A DNA stretch of 14,628 bases from NCBI GenBank assembly GCA_009699795.1, contig WLNK01000013.1:1-14628 (forward strand), written 5' to 3'. Positions within the stretch are counted from its first letter, which is position 1. Every line of letters begins with the position of its first letter. Under the pieces are notes generated by a model. That model was not told where the DNA came from. It ran no database searches and saw only the letters and a program-made list of their open reading frames with translations. Of this stretch, positions 1 through 7,214 are shown piece after piece. Source of the DNA: Actinomycetota bacterium. Its GTDB lineage: Bacteria > Actinomycetota > Actinomycetes > Nanopelagicales > Nanopelagicaceae. Position numbers and translations under genes: made by a program.

Positions 1-1416
1 AAAAATCCTGAAGCAATTATTCTTTCTGGTGGTCCATCAAGTGTTTATGCAGAAAACGCACCGAAATTTGATGCAGCCATTCTCGGCCTTGGCATTCCTG
101 TTTTTGGTATTTGTTATGGGTTTCAAACTATGGCTGCAGCACTTGGTGGCGTTGTAAGTCAAACAGGTAAATCAGAATTTGGCCGTACAGAATTTTCGAC
201 AGAGTCAAAAGCCAAAATTTTTGCAAACATTCCCGGCAAGCAAAAAGTTTGGATGTCTCACGGTGATGCGGTCACCCAAGTGCCACCAGGATTTTCTGTA
301 AGCGGATCAACCGATGACACTCCTATTGCAGCATTTGAAAATGAAGATGCGCGCCTTGCTGGTGTGCAGTTTCATCCTGAAGTTTTGCACTCTGAAAAAG
401 GACAACAGATTCTGCAGAATTGGCTCATCAATATTGCAGGATGTCAGCCAACATGGACAACACAGAACATTGCCGAAGCCGAAGTTGCGAAAGCGAAAGA
501 AAGAATTGGCGGCAAGCGCGTCATTTGTGGACTTTCTGGCGGGGTTGATTCAGCAGTAGCGGCAGCTATCGTGCAACGAGCGGTAGGTAAACAACTCACT
601 TGTGTATTTGTTGATCACGGACTTTTACGCAGTGGTGAATCGGAACAAGTTCAAAGAGATTTTGTTGAAGCGACGGGAATTGAATTGGTCGTAGTTGATG
701 CAGTCGACCAATTCCTGACCGCGCTTGCCGGTGTTACAGACCCCGAGACAAAGCGAAAGATTATTGGGCGTGAATTTATTCGCTCATTTGAAAATGCAGC
801 AAGAGATATTGCCTCCGGCGGAAATGTTGAATTTTTGGTCCAAGGAACCCTCTATCCAGATGTTGTTGAATCTGGTGGCGGAAGCGGTACAGCCAATATT
901 AAGTCGCATCACAATGTTGGTGGACTGCCTGATGATTTGAAGTTCAAACTTATCGAACCACTTCGTACGCTATTTAAAGATGAAGTGCGCCATGTTGGCC
1001 TTGAACTTGGATTGCCAGAAGAGATTGTCTGGCGCCAACCGTTCCCAGGTCCAGGACTTGCGATTCGAATCATTGGTGAAGTTACAGCCCAGCGCCTATT
1101 GATCCTTCGCCATGCAGATGAAATTGCCCGCGCCGAACTTAAATCTGCAGGTCTTGATCGCGTAATTTGGCAATGTCCCGTAGTACTTCTTGCAGATGTT
1201 CGAAGCGTTGGAGTGCAAGGAGATGGACGAACTTATGGGCATCCAATAGTTTTACGTCCTGTATCTTCAGAAGACGCGATGACAGCTGATTGGTCACGTG
1301 TACCTTTTGAAGTTCTTGAAAAGATTTCGACTCGAATAACTAACGAAGTTCGAGAAGTGAATCGAGTAGTACTAGATATAACCAGTAAACCGCCCGGAAC
1401 AATTGAGTGGGAATAG
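1..1416 (+). CDS. guaA: GMP synthase (glutamine-hydrolysing), 5'-truncated by window edge
   Basis: GMP synthase converts XMP to GMP in the cytoplasm using ATP and ammonia from glutamine. The frame is open from base 1 to the TAG at 1414-1416, giving 471 residues; the family is about 520, so roughly 45-50 N-terminal residues lie outside the window. The class I glutamine amidotransferase domain shows the nucleophile motif GICYGFQ (Cys at visible residue 38) and the partner motif QFHPE (His125, Glu127). The ATP pyrophosphatase domain follows with the P-loop SGGVDS at 179-184. The C-terminal dimerisation domain ends in the canonical SKPPGTIEWE. All key residues are present. An ATG at 130 lies inside the amidotransferase domain after the catalytic Cys and is not the start. 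The exported cyclophilin gene starts 10 nt downstream and may be cotranscribed. Confidence 0.98.
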   Translation, partial: KNPEAIILSGGPSSVYAENAPKFDAAILGLGIPVFGICYGFQTMAAALGGVVSQTGKSEFGRTEFSTESKAKIFANIPGKQKVWMSHGDAVTQVPPGFSVSGSTDDTPIAAFENEDARLAGVQFHPEVLHSEKGQQILQNWLINIAGCQPTWTTQNIAEAEVAKAKERIGGKRVICGLSGGVDSAVAAAIVQRAVGKQLTCVFVDHGLLRSGESEQVQRDFVEATGIELVVVDAVDQFLTALAGVTDPETKRKIIGREFIRSFENAARDIASGGNVEFLVQGTLYPDVVESGGGSGTANIKSHHNVGGLPDDLKFKLIEPLRTLFKDEVRHVGLELGLPEEIVWRQPFPGPGLAIRIIGEVTAQRLLILRHADEIARAELKSAGLDRVIWQCPVVLLADVRSVGVQGDGRTYGHPIVLRPVSSEDAMTADWSRVPFEVLEKISTRITNEVREVNRVVLDITSKPPGTIEWE

Positions 1417-1426
1417 GATCCTCTTC

Positions 1427-2077
1427 ATGAAAAAGTTAGTATCGATGGCAAGCGCCCTGATTTTGGTTTCTTCACTTATGGCAGCTGCACCTGCAAGCGC
1501 TGCTATTTCTTGTAAGGCCAGCTCAGCCAAGGGCAAGACCGTGAAGTCTCCGGGAGCGCCAGCAGCTGTACTCAAGACTTTTCCAAAGACCTTCACGATA
1601 ACAACGAATTGCGGAGTTATTGGAATCCAACCCTTTGGCGATAAAGCTCCATTAACAGTAACTTCATTTGCGCACTTGGCATCAAAAAAGTATTTCGACA
1701 ACACAATCTGCCATCGCTTAACAACGGAGGGCATTTACGTATTGCAATGTGGCGACCCTTCTGCAACTGGTGCAGGAAAATCTTTCTATCAATTTAAAGA
1801 TGAAAATCTTCCAAAGGGTGTAACAAATAATTACCCTGCGGGCTCAGTTGCAATGGCAAATAGCGGACCGGGGACAAACTTCAGCCAGTTCTTCCTTGTA
1901 TACAAAGACACAACACTTGGACCTAATTACACAATTTGGGGCAAGATCACAAGTGGCTTAGATGTTGTTCAGTACATTGCAAAGCAAGGACTTGGACCAA
2001 AGCAAGGTAGCGGAGAGCCTGCAAACCCAGGTGATTCAATGCCTAAGCAGAAAGTCGAAATTATCAGCTTTAGATAA
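1427..2077 (+). CDS. exported cyclophilin-type peptidyl-prolyl cis-trans isomerase
   Basis: A 216-residue protein predicted to act outside the membrane as a prolyl isomerase or folding helper. The N-terminus is a Sec signal peptide: MKK, a hydrophobic stretch at about 8-20, then APASA/A with likely cleavage after residue 25. The cyclophilin domain shows HR (96-97), QCGDP (from 107, containing the conserved Gln) and MANSGPGTNFSQFF (from 143), so the catalytic Arg, Gln and Phe positions are kept. The segment between HR and Q is two residues longer than in human CypA, and the Met61 position reads Val. The CypA Trp121 position is not Trp, so cyclosporin insensitivity is expected. The chosen ATG gives a clean signal peptide; a TTG at 1403 would add eight residues and overlap guaA. 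There are exactly four Cys (29, 62, 95, 108). The deacetylase gene converges on it with one base between stop codons. Confidence 0.93.
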   Translation: MKKLVSMASALILVSSLMAAAPASAAISCKASSAKGKTVKSPGAPAAVLKTFPKTFTITTNCGVIGIQPFGDKAPLTVTSFAHLASKKYFDNTICHRLTTEGIYVLQCGDPSATGAGKSFYQFKDENLPKGVTNNYPAGSVAMANSGPGTNFSQFFLVYKDTTLGPNYTIWGKITSGLDVVQYIAKQGLGPKQGSGEPANPGDSMPKQKVEIISFR

Positions 2078-2094
2078 GTTAATTTGTATTAACT
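2077..2094. terminator. weak AT-rich hairpin at the convergent gene junction
   Basis: AGTTAA (2077-2082) and TTAACT (2089-2094) form a 6-bp stem with a 6-nt loop, followed on the plus strand by ATTTTA. It starts at the last base of the cyclophilin stop codon and sits inside the last codons of the opposing deacetylase gene. It is the only hairpin candidate where the two genes meet. The stem is AT-rich and the T-tract short, so terminator function is tentative. Confidence 0.35.
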
Positions 2095-2804
2095 ATTTTA
2101 AACGCTTCTGCAATACGTCCATCAGGAAGTCCGCCAATACCCGCATTGCGCTGGCCCCATTCACGCACCATGTTTTCGAGTTCTGCATTGTGTGCAGTCT
2201 GCGATGCATGAGCGTGAAGCGTCGACATCTTTAAATCAAAAGTATCGGTGATATCTACAAAGTGATCGGGATTAGCGAATCCCATTAACCAAATTTCTAA
2301 AACTTTATGGGGCGCGAGTTGCTCTTTTTCGAGCAAATCTGTAAATGCAAATGGATTTCTTGCATCGGGATAAACAGCCTGAACCGTTGCCTCTCCAGCT
2401 GCTAAGTGGTCAGGATGGCTTGCTCCAATGCGATCCCAATTACGTTCAGGAGATTGGCAAACAATGCGATCAGGTTTTACTCGACGAATTTGCCGAACAA
2501 TATCTTTACGAAGTGCAATCGTTGGCTCGAGATGACCGTCGACATAATTCAAAAATGTAATGTCGGTAACGCCAATGGCTGCGCCAGCTGCACGTTGTTC
2601 ACGTTGACGAATTGCAGGCATTTCTTCTTTCTTATGTCCCGATTCTTCTCCGCCTTGATCGCCATTTGTGCAAAGTACATAAGAAACTTCAATGCCTTTT
2701 TTAACCCACTGCGCGATAGTTCCTGAAGCTCCAAAATCGGAGTCATCAGGGTGCGCGTTTACAACGAGTACGCGCTTAATCTCTGAATCTGAAATCGGTT
2801 CCAT
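2079..2804 (-). CDS. PIG-L/LmbE-family zinc-dependent N-deacetylase
   Basis: A 241-residue cytoplasmic protein of the GlcNAc-PI de-N-acetylase (PIG-L/LmbE) superfamily, which removes acyl groups from N-acetylglucosaminyl compounds and related amides. The N-terminal motif AHPDD lies at residues 17-21, matching MshB His13/Asp15/Asp16: His18 and Asp21 would bind zinc and Asp20 would be the general base. A second motif, SHPDH, lies at 129-133 and gives the active-site His130 and zinc ligand His133. In actinobacteria this family includes MshB and Mca of mycothiol metabolism; this protein is shorter than either, and the substrate cannot be assigned from sequence. The ATG at 2804 precedes a typical KRVLVVNAHPDD start; the upstream extension to 2969 is an antisense shadow of pcrA. 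The gene is divergent from pcrA and ends one base from the cyclophilin gene. Confidence 0.9.
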   Translation of the reverse strand: MEPISDSEIKRVLVVNAHPDDSDFGASGTIAQWVKKGIEVSYVLCTNGDQGGEESGHKKEEMPAIRQREQRAAGAAIGVTDITFLNYVDGHLEPTIALRKDIVRQIRRVKPDRIVCQSPERNWDRIGASHPDHLAAGEATVQAVYPDARNPFAFTDLLEKEQLAPHKVLEIWLMGFANPDHFVDITDTFDLKMSTLHAHASQTAHNAELENMVREWGQRNAGIGGLPDGRIAEAFKIVNTN

Positions 2805-2815
2805 GTCACAGAAGC

Positions 2816-2822
2816 CTAATAG
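2816..2822. promoter_or_regulatory. shared, near-symmetrical -10 element between divergent LmbE-type gene and pcrA
   Basis: CTAATAG contains TAATAG (2817-2822) reading toward pcrA and TATTAG (minus strand, 2821-2816) reading toward the deacetylase. Each fits the actinobacterial TAnnnT-like -10 loosely; the sixth base is G in both. The distance to the pcrA ATG at 2833 is 10 nt and to the deacetylase ATG at 2804 is 11 nt, so both mRNAs would be leaderless or have leaders of a few bases. No Shine-Dalgarno precedes either start, and no convincing -35 is seen on either side. Confidence 0.4.
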
Positions 2823-2832
2823 ACTCCGGCGC

Positions 2833-5088
2833 ATGAGTTCGACCGACCACGATGGCGCAGATCCGCTATTAGAAGGACTTAACCCGCAGCAGCAAGCCGC
2901 GGTAGTGCACCAGGGTGGGCCACTTCTTGTGATTGCAGGAGCAGGTTCAGGTAAAACTCGAGTTCTCACGCGACGAATCGCGTATTTAATGGCTAGACGA
3001 CAAGTTGCTCCCTACGAAATCTTGGCGATAACTTTTACAAATAAAGCTGCCGGTGAAATGAAAGAGCGCGTTACTGAGCTTGTCGGCAACGTCGCAAAAT
3101 CAATGTGGGTCTCGACTTTCCACTCCTCATGTGTCCGCTTACTTCGTCAAGAGGCGCACCGACTCGGATATGCAGGTGCATTTAGTATTTATGATTCTGC
3201 AGATTCACTTCGGTTGATCACAATTGTTGCTAAAGAGTTAAACCTTGACCCGAAGAGATACCCAGCCCGTCAATTTCAAGCAATGATTTCAAATGCAAAG
3301 AACGAGCTTCTTGGTCCTGCTGATTACTTAAATGCAACGACGAATCAATTCGAGCAAGTGGTAGCTGATGTGTATGCCATTTATCAAAAGCGTTTACAAG
3401 CCGCTAATGCGATGGACTTTGACGATCTCATCCTGAAAACAGTCCAAGTTTTGCAGCAATTTCCGGAGGCGAAAGCACGCTTTAGATCCCGCTTTAAACA
3501 TATTTTGGTTGATGAATATCAAGATACAAACCATGCTCAATATATTCTCGTGCGCGAACTCACTGGCAGTGCGGCCGAAGGAATCGCGCCGGCCGAGCTC
3601 TGTGTAGTCGGTGATGCAGATCAATCAATTTACGGATTCCGTGGAGCAACAATTCGCAATATTCTGCAGTTCGAACTCGATTACCCAAATGCAACAACAG
3701 TTTTACTTGAGCAAAATTATCGATCTACACAGAACATTCTCAGCGCTGCAAATGCGGTCATCACTAAAAATGATTCGCGCAAGGAGAAAAACCTTTGGTC
3801 GCAAGCAGGAGCAGGAGCGCCACTTGTTGGTTATGTTGCTGAATCCGAACACGACGAAGCCGAATTTATTAAGAACGAAATTAGAGATTTACAAGATAAA
3901 GGGGTTTCAAACCCAGGCGATACTGCGATTTTCTATCGTACTAATGCACAATCTCGTGTTTTCGAAGAAGTCTTTATGCGTGCGGCACTTCCGTACAAGG
4001 TAGTCGGTGGTCTTCGATTTTATGAGCGTAAGGAAGTTAAAGACCTACTTGCTTATTTGCGCGTACTTGCAAATATGGAAGATGAAATTTCTCTTCGTCG
4101 CATAATTAATGTTCCAAAGCGCGGAATTGGTGATCGCGCAATCGAAACGGTTGAAGATTTTGCCCGCCATAATTATTTGTCATTTTGGCAGGGTTTAAGT
4201 ACATGTAAGGAAGCACCAGATATACCAAACCGAGCTGCACAATCAATCAGTGAATTTGTTTCAATGATGGTTGCGCTACATGTTTTAGTTGAGGCGAAAA
4301 CTAAACCTTCAGTCATTGTGGAGGCGGTCCTTGAACAGTCTGGACTTCTTACTGAACTCTCTGAAAGTACCGATCCACAAGATGAAGTCAGAGTTGAAAA
4401 TTTAAAGGAACTCGTTGCGGTATCGATGGAATATGAAGAACGTCCAATTGAAGAGTTGGGCGAAGACGAGGAAATCTCTCTTGCTGGTTTCTTGGAGAAA
4501 GTTTCACTTGTTGCAGACGCAGATGAAATTCCAGATGGTGAGGATCATGGCGGAGTTGTAACTCTTATGACTCTGCACACCGCTAAAGGTTTGGAATTCC
4601 CAACAGTTTTCTTAACTGGAATGGAAGATGGGATTTTCCCGCACTCGCGAACAATGGGAGATAAGGACGAGTTAGAGGAAGAGCGCCGCCTTGCATACGT
4701 TGGTTTAACTCGTGCTGAGCAACGGTTATATATTTCACGCGCCGAATATCGTTCGTCATGGGGTGCGCCAACATATAACCCTGCATCACGATTCTTAGAT
4801 GAAATTCCAGAAGAGTTAATTGAATGGCGCAATACGGGACGATCCACTTTTTCAGTTTCACCTTCAGCGCTTCGTAGAACTCCAACAACCCCACCGCCTC
4901 GCGCAACGGGAAAGAAAAGTTCTGCGATGGTTCTTGAAGTTGGTCAGCGTGTGTCTCATGACACATTTGGACTTGGCACCGTAATGGCCGTTGCGGGTGA
5001 AGGCGATAAGTCTGAGGCCACAATTAACTTCGGTGAGTACGGCGAGAAGCGTTTACTGCTGCGCTATGCACCCGTTGTGACGCTCTAG
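2833..5088 (+). CDS. pcrA: ATP-dependent DNA helicase PcrA/UvrD (SF1A)
   Basis: A 751-residue 3'-5' helicase that unwinds DNA in excision repair and removes recombinase filaments or stalled complexes. Motifs in order are: Q-motif LNPQQQAAV (16-24), Walker A GAGSGKT (36-42), the Walker B region DEYQDT, VGDADQSIYGFRGA (motif III), QNYRST (motif IV), TLHTAKGLEF (motif V) and YVGLTRAEQ (motif VI). The C-terminal 40 or so residues (VSHDTFGLGTV to LLLRY) form the Tudor-like domain that in PcrA/UvrD contacts RNA polymerase. All motifs are intact and the length is usual for actinobacterial PcrA. Start choice is uncertain. ATG 2803 would overlap the divergent gene's start codon and lie upstream of the -10-like element, so ATG 2833 is preferred; neither has a Shine-Dalgarno sequence. 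A hairpin/T-tract follows the stop codon. Confidence 0.97.
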   Translation: MSSTDHDGADPLLEGLNPQQQAAVVHQGGPLLVIAGAGSGKTRVLTRRIAYLMARRQVAPYEILAITFTNKAAGEMKERVTELVGNVAKSMWVSTFHSSCVRLLRQEAHRLGYAGAFSIYDSADSLRLITIVAKELNLDPKRYPARQFQAMISNAKNELLGPADYLNATTNQFEQVVADVYAIYQKRLQAANAMDFDDLILKTVQVLQQFPEAKARFRSRFKHILVDEYQDTNHAQYILVRELTGSAAEGIAPAELCVVGDADQSIYGFRGATIRNILQFELDYPNATTVLLEQNYRSTQNILSAANAVITKNDSRKEKNLWSQAGAGAPLVGYVAESEHDEAEFIKNEIRDLQDKGVSNPGDTAIFYRTNAQSRVFEEVFMRAALPYKVVGGLRFYERKEVKDLLAYLRVLANMEDEISLRRIINVPKRGIGDRAIETVEDFARHNYLSFWQGLSTCKEAPDIPNRAAQSISEFVSMMVALHVLVEAKTKPSVIVEAVLEQSGLLTELSESTDPQDEVRVENLKELVAVSMEYEERPIEELGEDEEISLAGFLEKVSLVADADEIPDGEDHGGVVTLMTLHTAKGLEFPTVFLTGMEDGIFPHSRTMGDKDELEEERRLAYVGLTRAEQRLYISRAEYRSSWGAPTYNPASRFLDEIPEELIEWRNTGRSTFSVSPSALRRTPTTPPPRATGKKSSAMVLEVGQRVSHDTFGLGTVMAVAGEGDKSEATINFGEYGEKRLLLRYAPVVTL

Positions 5089-5130
5089 GATTACTCCATA
5101 ATCAGCGGGCTCGAACCGCTAGTAATTTTT
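5089..5130 (+). terminator. likely Rho-independent terminator after pcrA, with a tRNA T-arm-shaped inner hairpin
   Basis: Directly after the pcrA stop codon an inner stem AGCGG (5104-5108) pairs with CCGCT (5116-5120) around a 7-nt loop. An outer stem ATTACT (5090-5095) pairs with AGTAAT (5121-5126), leaving an 8-base bulge on the 5' side. TTTTT (5126-5130) follows. A competing small hairpin GATTA/TAATC (5089-5103) uses the outer 5' arm. The geometry fits an intrinsic terminator separating pcrA from sucC. On the minus strand the inner hairpin is AGCGG-TTCGAGC-CCGCT, a tRNA T-arm shape, but no complete tRNA is present. Confidence 0.5.
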
Positions 5131-5151
5131 GGGTACATCTAAAAATGAATT

Positions 5152-5155
5152 GGAG
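5152..5155 (+). promoter_or_regulatory. ribosome binding site fixing the sucC GTG start
   Basis: GGAG lies 6 nt before GTG 5162. That start gives an N-terminus DLFEYQARDLFEKHGVPV that matches SucC proteins and the family length of 388. This decides against the upstream TTG at 5129, which would put 11 unrelated residues in front and begin inside the T-tract. Confidence 0.75.
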
Positions 5156-5161
5156 TGGTCC

Positions 5162-6328
5162 GTGGATCTCTTTGAATATCAGGCACGCGATCTCTTTGAA
5201 AAACATGGAGTACCTGTACTTGCCGGCGCAGTTGCAACAACACCTGCCGAAGCAGAATCAGCGGCAGCAAAAATCGGCGGCAAAGTTGTTGTTAAAGCGC
5301 AGGTAAAAGTTGGCGGGCGTGGCAAAGCTGGCGGAGTAAAACTTGCAGAAGATGCAGCAGATGCCCGCTTGAAAGCGGACGCAATTCTTGGAATGGATAT
5401 CAAGGGCCACATCGTTCATAAAGTAATGATTGCTGGGGCTGCGCCGATTGCTGAAGAATATTATTTAGCAATTCTTCTTGATCGCTCTAACCGCACATTT
5501 TTAGTAATGGCATCCGTTGCCGGTGGCATGGATATTGAAGAAGTTGCGCATAAGACGCCAGAAAAACTTGCAAAAGTTCCAGTCTCTTCCGTTGATGGAA
5601 TCTCACTTGCACAGGCTAAAGAAATTGTTGCAAAGGGAGCTTTTCCTGCAGATATTGCAGACCAAGTTGCGGATGTGCTTCTAAAACTTTGGGAAACTTT
5701 TCAATCCGAGGATGCAACTCTTGTTGAAGTTAATCCGCTAGTGAAGACTTCAGATGGCCGAATTATTGCTCTGGATGGCAAAGTTACTCTTGATGACAAC
5801 GCCGATTTTCGCCAACCAGATCATGCAGAGCTTGTTGATCTTGACTCAACAAATGCACTGGAAGAGGCAGCCAAAGCTAAGGGTCTTAACTACGTAAAGC
5901 TAGATAACGGCAAAGTAGGAATTATCGGTAACGGCGCGGGACTTGTAATGAGCACTCTCGACGTCGTTGCATACGCTGGTGAAAAATTTGGTGGCGTTCG
6001 CCCCGCGAACTTTCTGGATATTGGTGGCGGTGCATCTGCTGAAGTCATGGCAAATGGACTCTCGATCATTCTCGGTGACCCCGATGTAAAAAGTGTTTTT
6101 GTAAATGTGTTTGGTGGAATTACTGCATGCGATGCCGTTGCCAATGGGATCGTTCAAGCTTTAGAGTTGCTTGGACCAAAGGCTACAAAATCAATCGTTG
6201 TTCGCCTCGATGGTAATAACGTGATTGAAGGTCGCGCAATCCTAAATAAAGCTAACCACCCCCTTGTAGAACAAGCCGAAACGATGGACGGTGCAGCATC
6301 TCGCGCTGCGGAATTGGCGGCGAAGTAA
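5162..6328 (+). CDS. sucC: succinyl-CoA synthetase (ADP-forming) beta subunit
   Basis: The beta subunit of succinyl-CoA ligase, which with SucD interconverts succinyl-CoA and succinate with substrate-level phosphorylation in the TCA cycle. It has 388 residues, the same as E. coli SucC. The N-terminal ATP-grasp domain begins DLFEYQARDLFEKHGVPV. Its nucleotide-binding loop KAQVKVGGRGKAGGVK is at 45-60, and the metal-binding region VEVNPLV lies further on. The C-terminal power-helix/CoA-ligase domain contains FGGITACDAVANGI from about 317. The GTG start is supported by GGAG 6 nt upstream and by the family N-terminus. Its TAA overlaps the sucD ATG by one base (TAATG), so the two subunits are almost certainly translationally coupled. 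The gene heads the long plus-strand array. Whether ATP or GTP is preferred cannot be told from what I can see. Confidence 0.98.
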   Translation: MDLFEYQARDLFEKHGVPVLAGAVATTPAEAESAAAKIGGKVVVKAQVKVGGRGKAGGVKLAEDAADARLKADAILGMDIKGHIVHKVMIAGAAPIAEEYYLAILLDRSNRTFLVMASVAGGMDIEEVAHKTPEKLAKVPVSSVDGISLAQAKEIVAKGAFPADIADQVADVLLKLWETFQSEDATLVEVNPLVKTSDGRIIALDGKVTLDDNADFRQPDHAELVDLDSTNALEEAAKAKGLNYVKLDNGKVGIIGNGAGLVMSTLDVVAYAGEKFGGVRPANFLDIGGGASAEVMANGLSIILGDPDVKSVFVNVFGGITACDAVANGIVQALELLGPKATKSIVVRLDGNNVIEGRAILNKANHPLVEQAETMDGAASRAAELAAK

Positions 6329-7209
6329 TGGCTATTTTTATTAACGATTCAACAAAAGTCATTGTTCAGGGAATGACTGGATCTGAGGGAACAAAACACA
6401 CACGCCGCATGCTTGCTTCAGGAACAAAAGTTGTTGGTGGAGTTACACCAGGCAAAGGCGGTCAAGTTGTAGATATCGACGGCCATCAACTTCCAGTTTT
6501 CAACACTGTTGCAGAAGCGATGGCTACAACAGGCGCAAATGCTTCGGTTGTTTTTGTGCCACCAAAGTTTGCAAAGGCAGCTGTTATTGATGCAATCGAT
6601 GCTTCGATGCCACTTGTAGTAGTAATTACTGAAGGCATTCCTGTTCACGATTCAGCGCACTTCTACGCTTACTCTCTTTCAAAGGGAAAAACGCGAATCA
6701 TTGGACCAAACTGCCCGGGCCTTATCAGTCCTGGACAATCAAATATCGGAATTATTCCTGCAGATATCACTGGTCCTGGCTCAATTGGATTGGTGTCTAA
6801 ATCAGGAACTCTCACATATCAAATGATGTACGAACTTCGCGATATCGGATTTAGTACCGCTGTTGGAATCGGTGGGGATCCAGTTATCGGAACAACTCAC
6901 ATTGATTGCCTTCGAGCATTTCAAGATGATCCTGATACAAAAGCTATTGTGATGATTGGCGAAATCGGTGGCGATGCCGAAGAACGTGCTGCTGCTTTTA
7001 TTGCGCAATATGTAACAAAGCCGGTTGTTGGTTATGTTGCAGGATTTACAGCTCCTGAAGGAAAGACAATGGGACATGCTGGTGCAATCGTTTCTGGGTC
7101 TTCGGGTACCGCGCAGGCGAAGAAAGATGCACTTGAAGCAGCTGGCGTAAAAGTAGGTCAAACTCCTAGTGAAACCGCGCAGTTGATGCGCGAAATTCTC
7201 GGACGCTAA
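6328..7209 (+). CDS. sucD: succinyl-CoA synthetase alpha subunit
   Basis: The alpha subunit of succinyl-CoA ligase carries the CoA-binding domain and the phosphohistidine. It has 293 residues, the normal family length. The N-terminal Rossmann-like CoA-binding domain shows GMTGSEGTKHT (15-25) and GVTPGKGG. The ligase domain shows IGPNCPGLI, GIGGDP and GHAGAIVSGSSGTA, in which His250 is the phosphorylated residue (His246 in E. coli). All these elements are intact. The start shares its A with the sucC stop codon, so it should be translated by ribosomes leaving sucC in equal amounts. The membrane-protein gene begins 5 nt after its stop, an arrangement kept in mycobacteria, where PerM follows sucD. 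Confidence 0.98.
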   Translation: MAIFINDSTKVIVQGMTGSEGTKHTRRMLASGTKVVGGVTPGKGGQVVDIDGHQLPVFNTVAEAMATTGANASVVFVPPKFAKAAVIDAIDASMPLVVVITEGIPVHDSAHFYAYSLSKGKTRIIGPNCPGLISPGQSNIGIIPADITGPGSIGLVSKSGTLTYQMMYELRDIGFSTAVGIGGDPVIGTTHIDCLRAFQDDPDTKAIVMIGEIGGDAEERAAAFIAQYVTKPVVGYVAGFTAPEGKTMGHAGAIVSGSSGTAQAKKDALEAAGVKVGQTPSETAQLMREILGR

Positions 7210-7214
7210 CTCCG

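Noticed and set aside
1403..1427. TTG start giving the cyclophilin eight extra N-terminal residues and an overlap with guaA
   Set aside because: The ATG at 1427 begins a textbook signal peptide (MKK plus hydrophobic core); the extension would put SGNRILF in front of it.
2692..2832. Upstream extensions of pcrA starting at 2692 or 2803
   Set aside because: The 2692 version runs antisense through the deacetylase gene. The 2803 ATG has no Shine-Dalgarno and lies upstream of the -10-like element; it stays possible but is less likely than 2833.
2805..2969. 55-residue N-terminal extension of the minus-strand deacetylase
   Set aside because: It lies antisense to the PcrA N-terminus and Walker A region, is Pro/Cys/Ser-rich with no family similarity, and the ATG at 2804 precedes the normal domain start.
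4545..5023. Long open frames on the minus strand opposite the end of pcrA (also opposite sucC, sucD, DUF6350 and folD)
   Set aside because: They are antisense shadows of well-supported genes, with unnatural composition, no recognisable domains and no ribosome sites.
5129..5161. TTG start for sucC
   Set aside because: It would begin in the terminator T-tract and add 11 non-homologous residues; GTG 5162 has GGAG at correct spacing and gives the family length.
5089..5180. A complete tRNA gene on the minus strand
   Set aside because: Only a T-arm-shaped hairpin is present; no matching 5' acceptor strand, D-arm or anticodon arm could be found within 90 nt.
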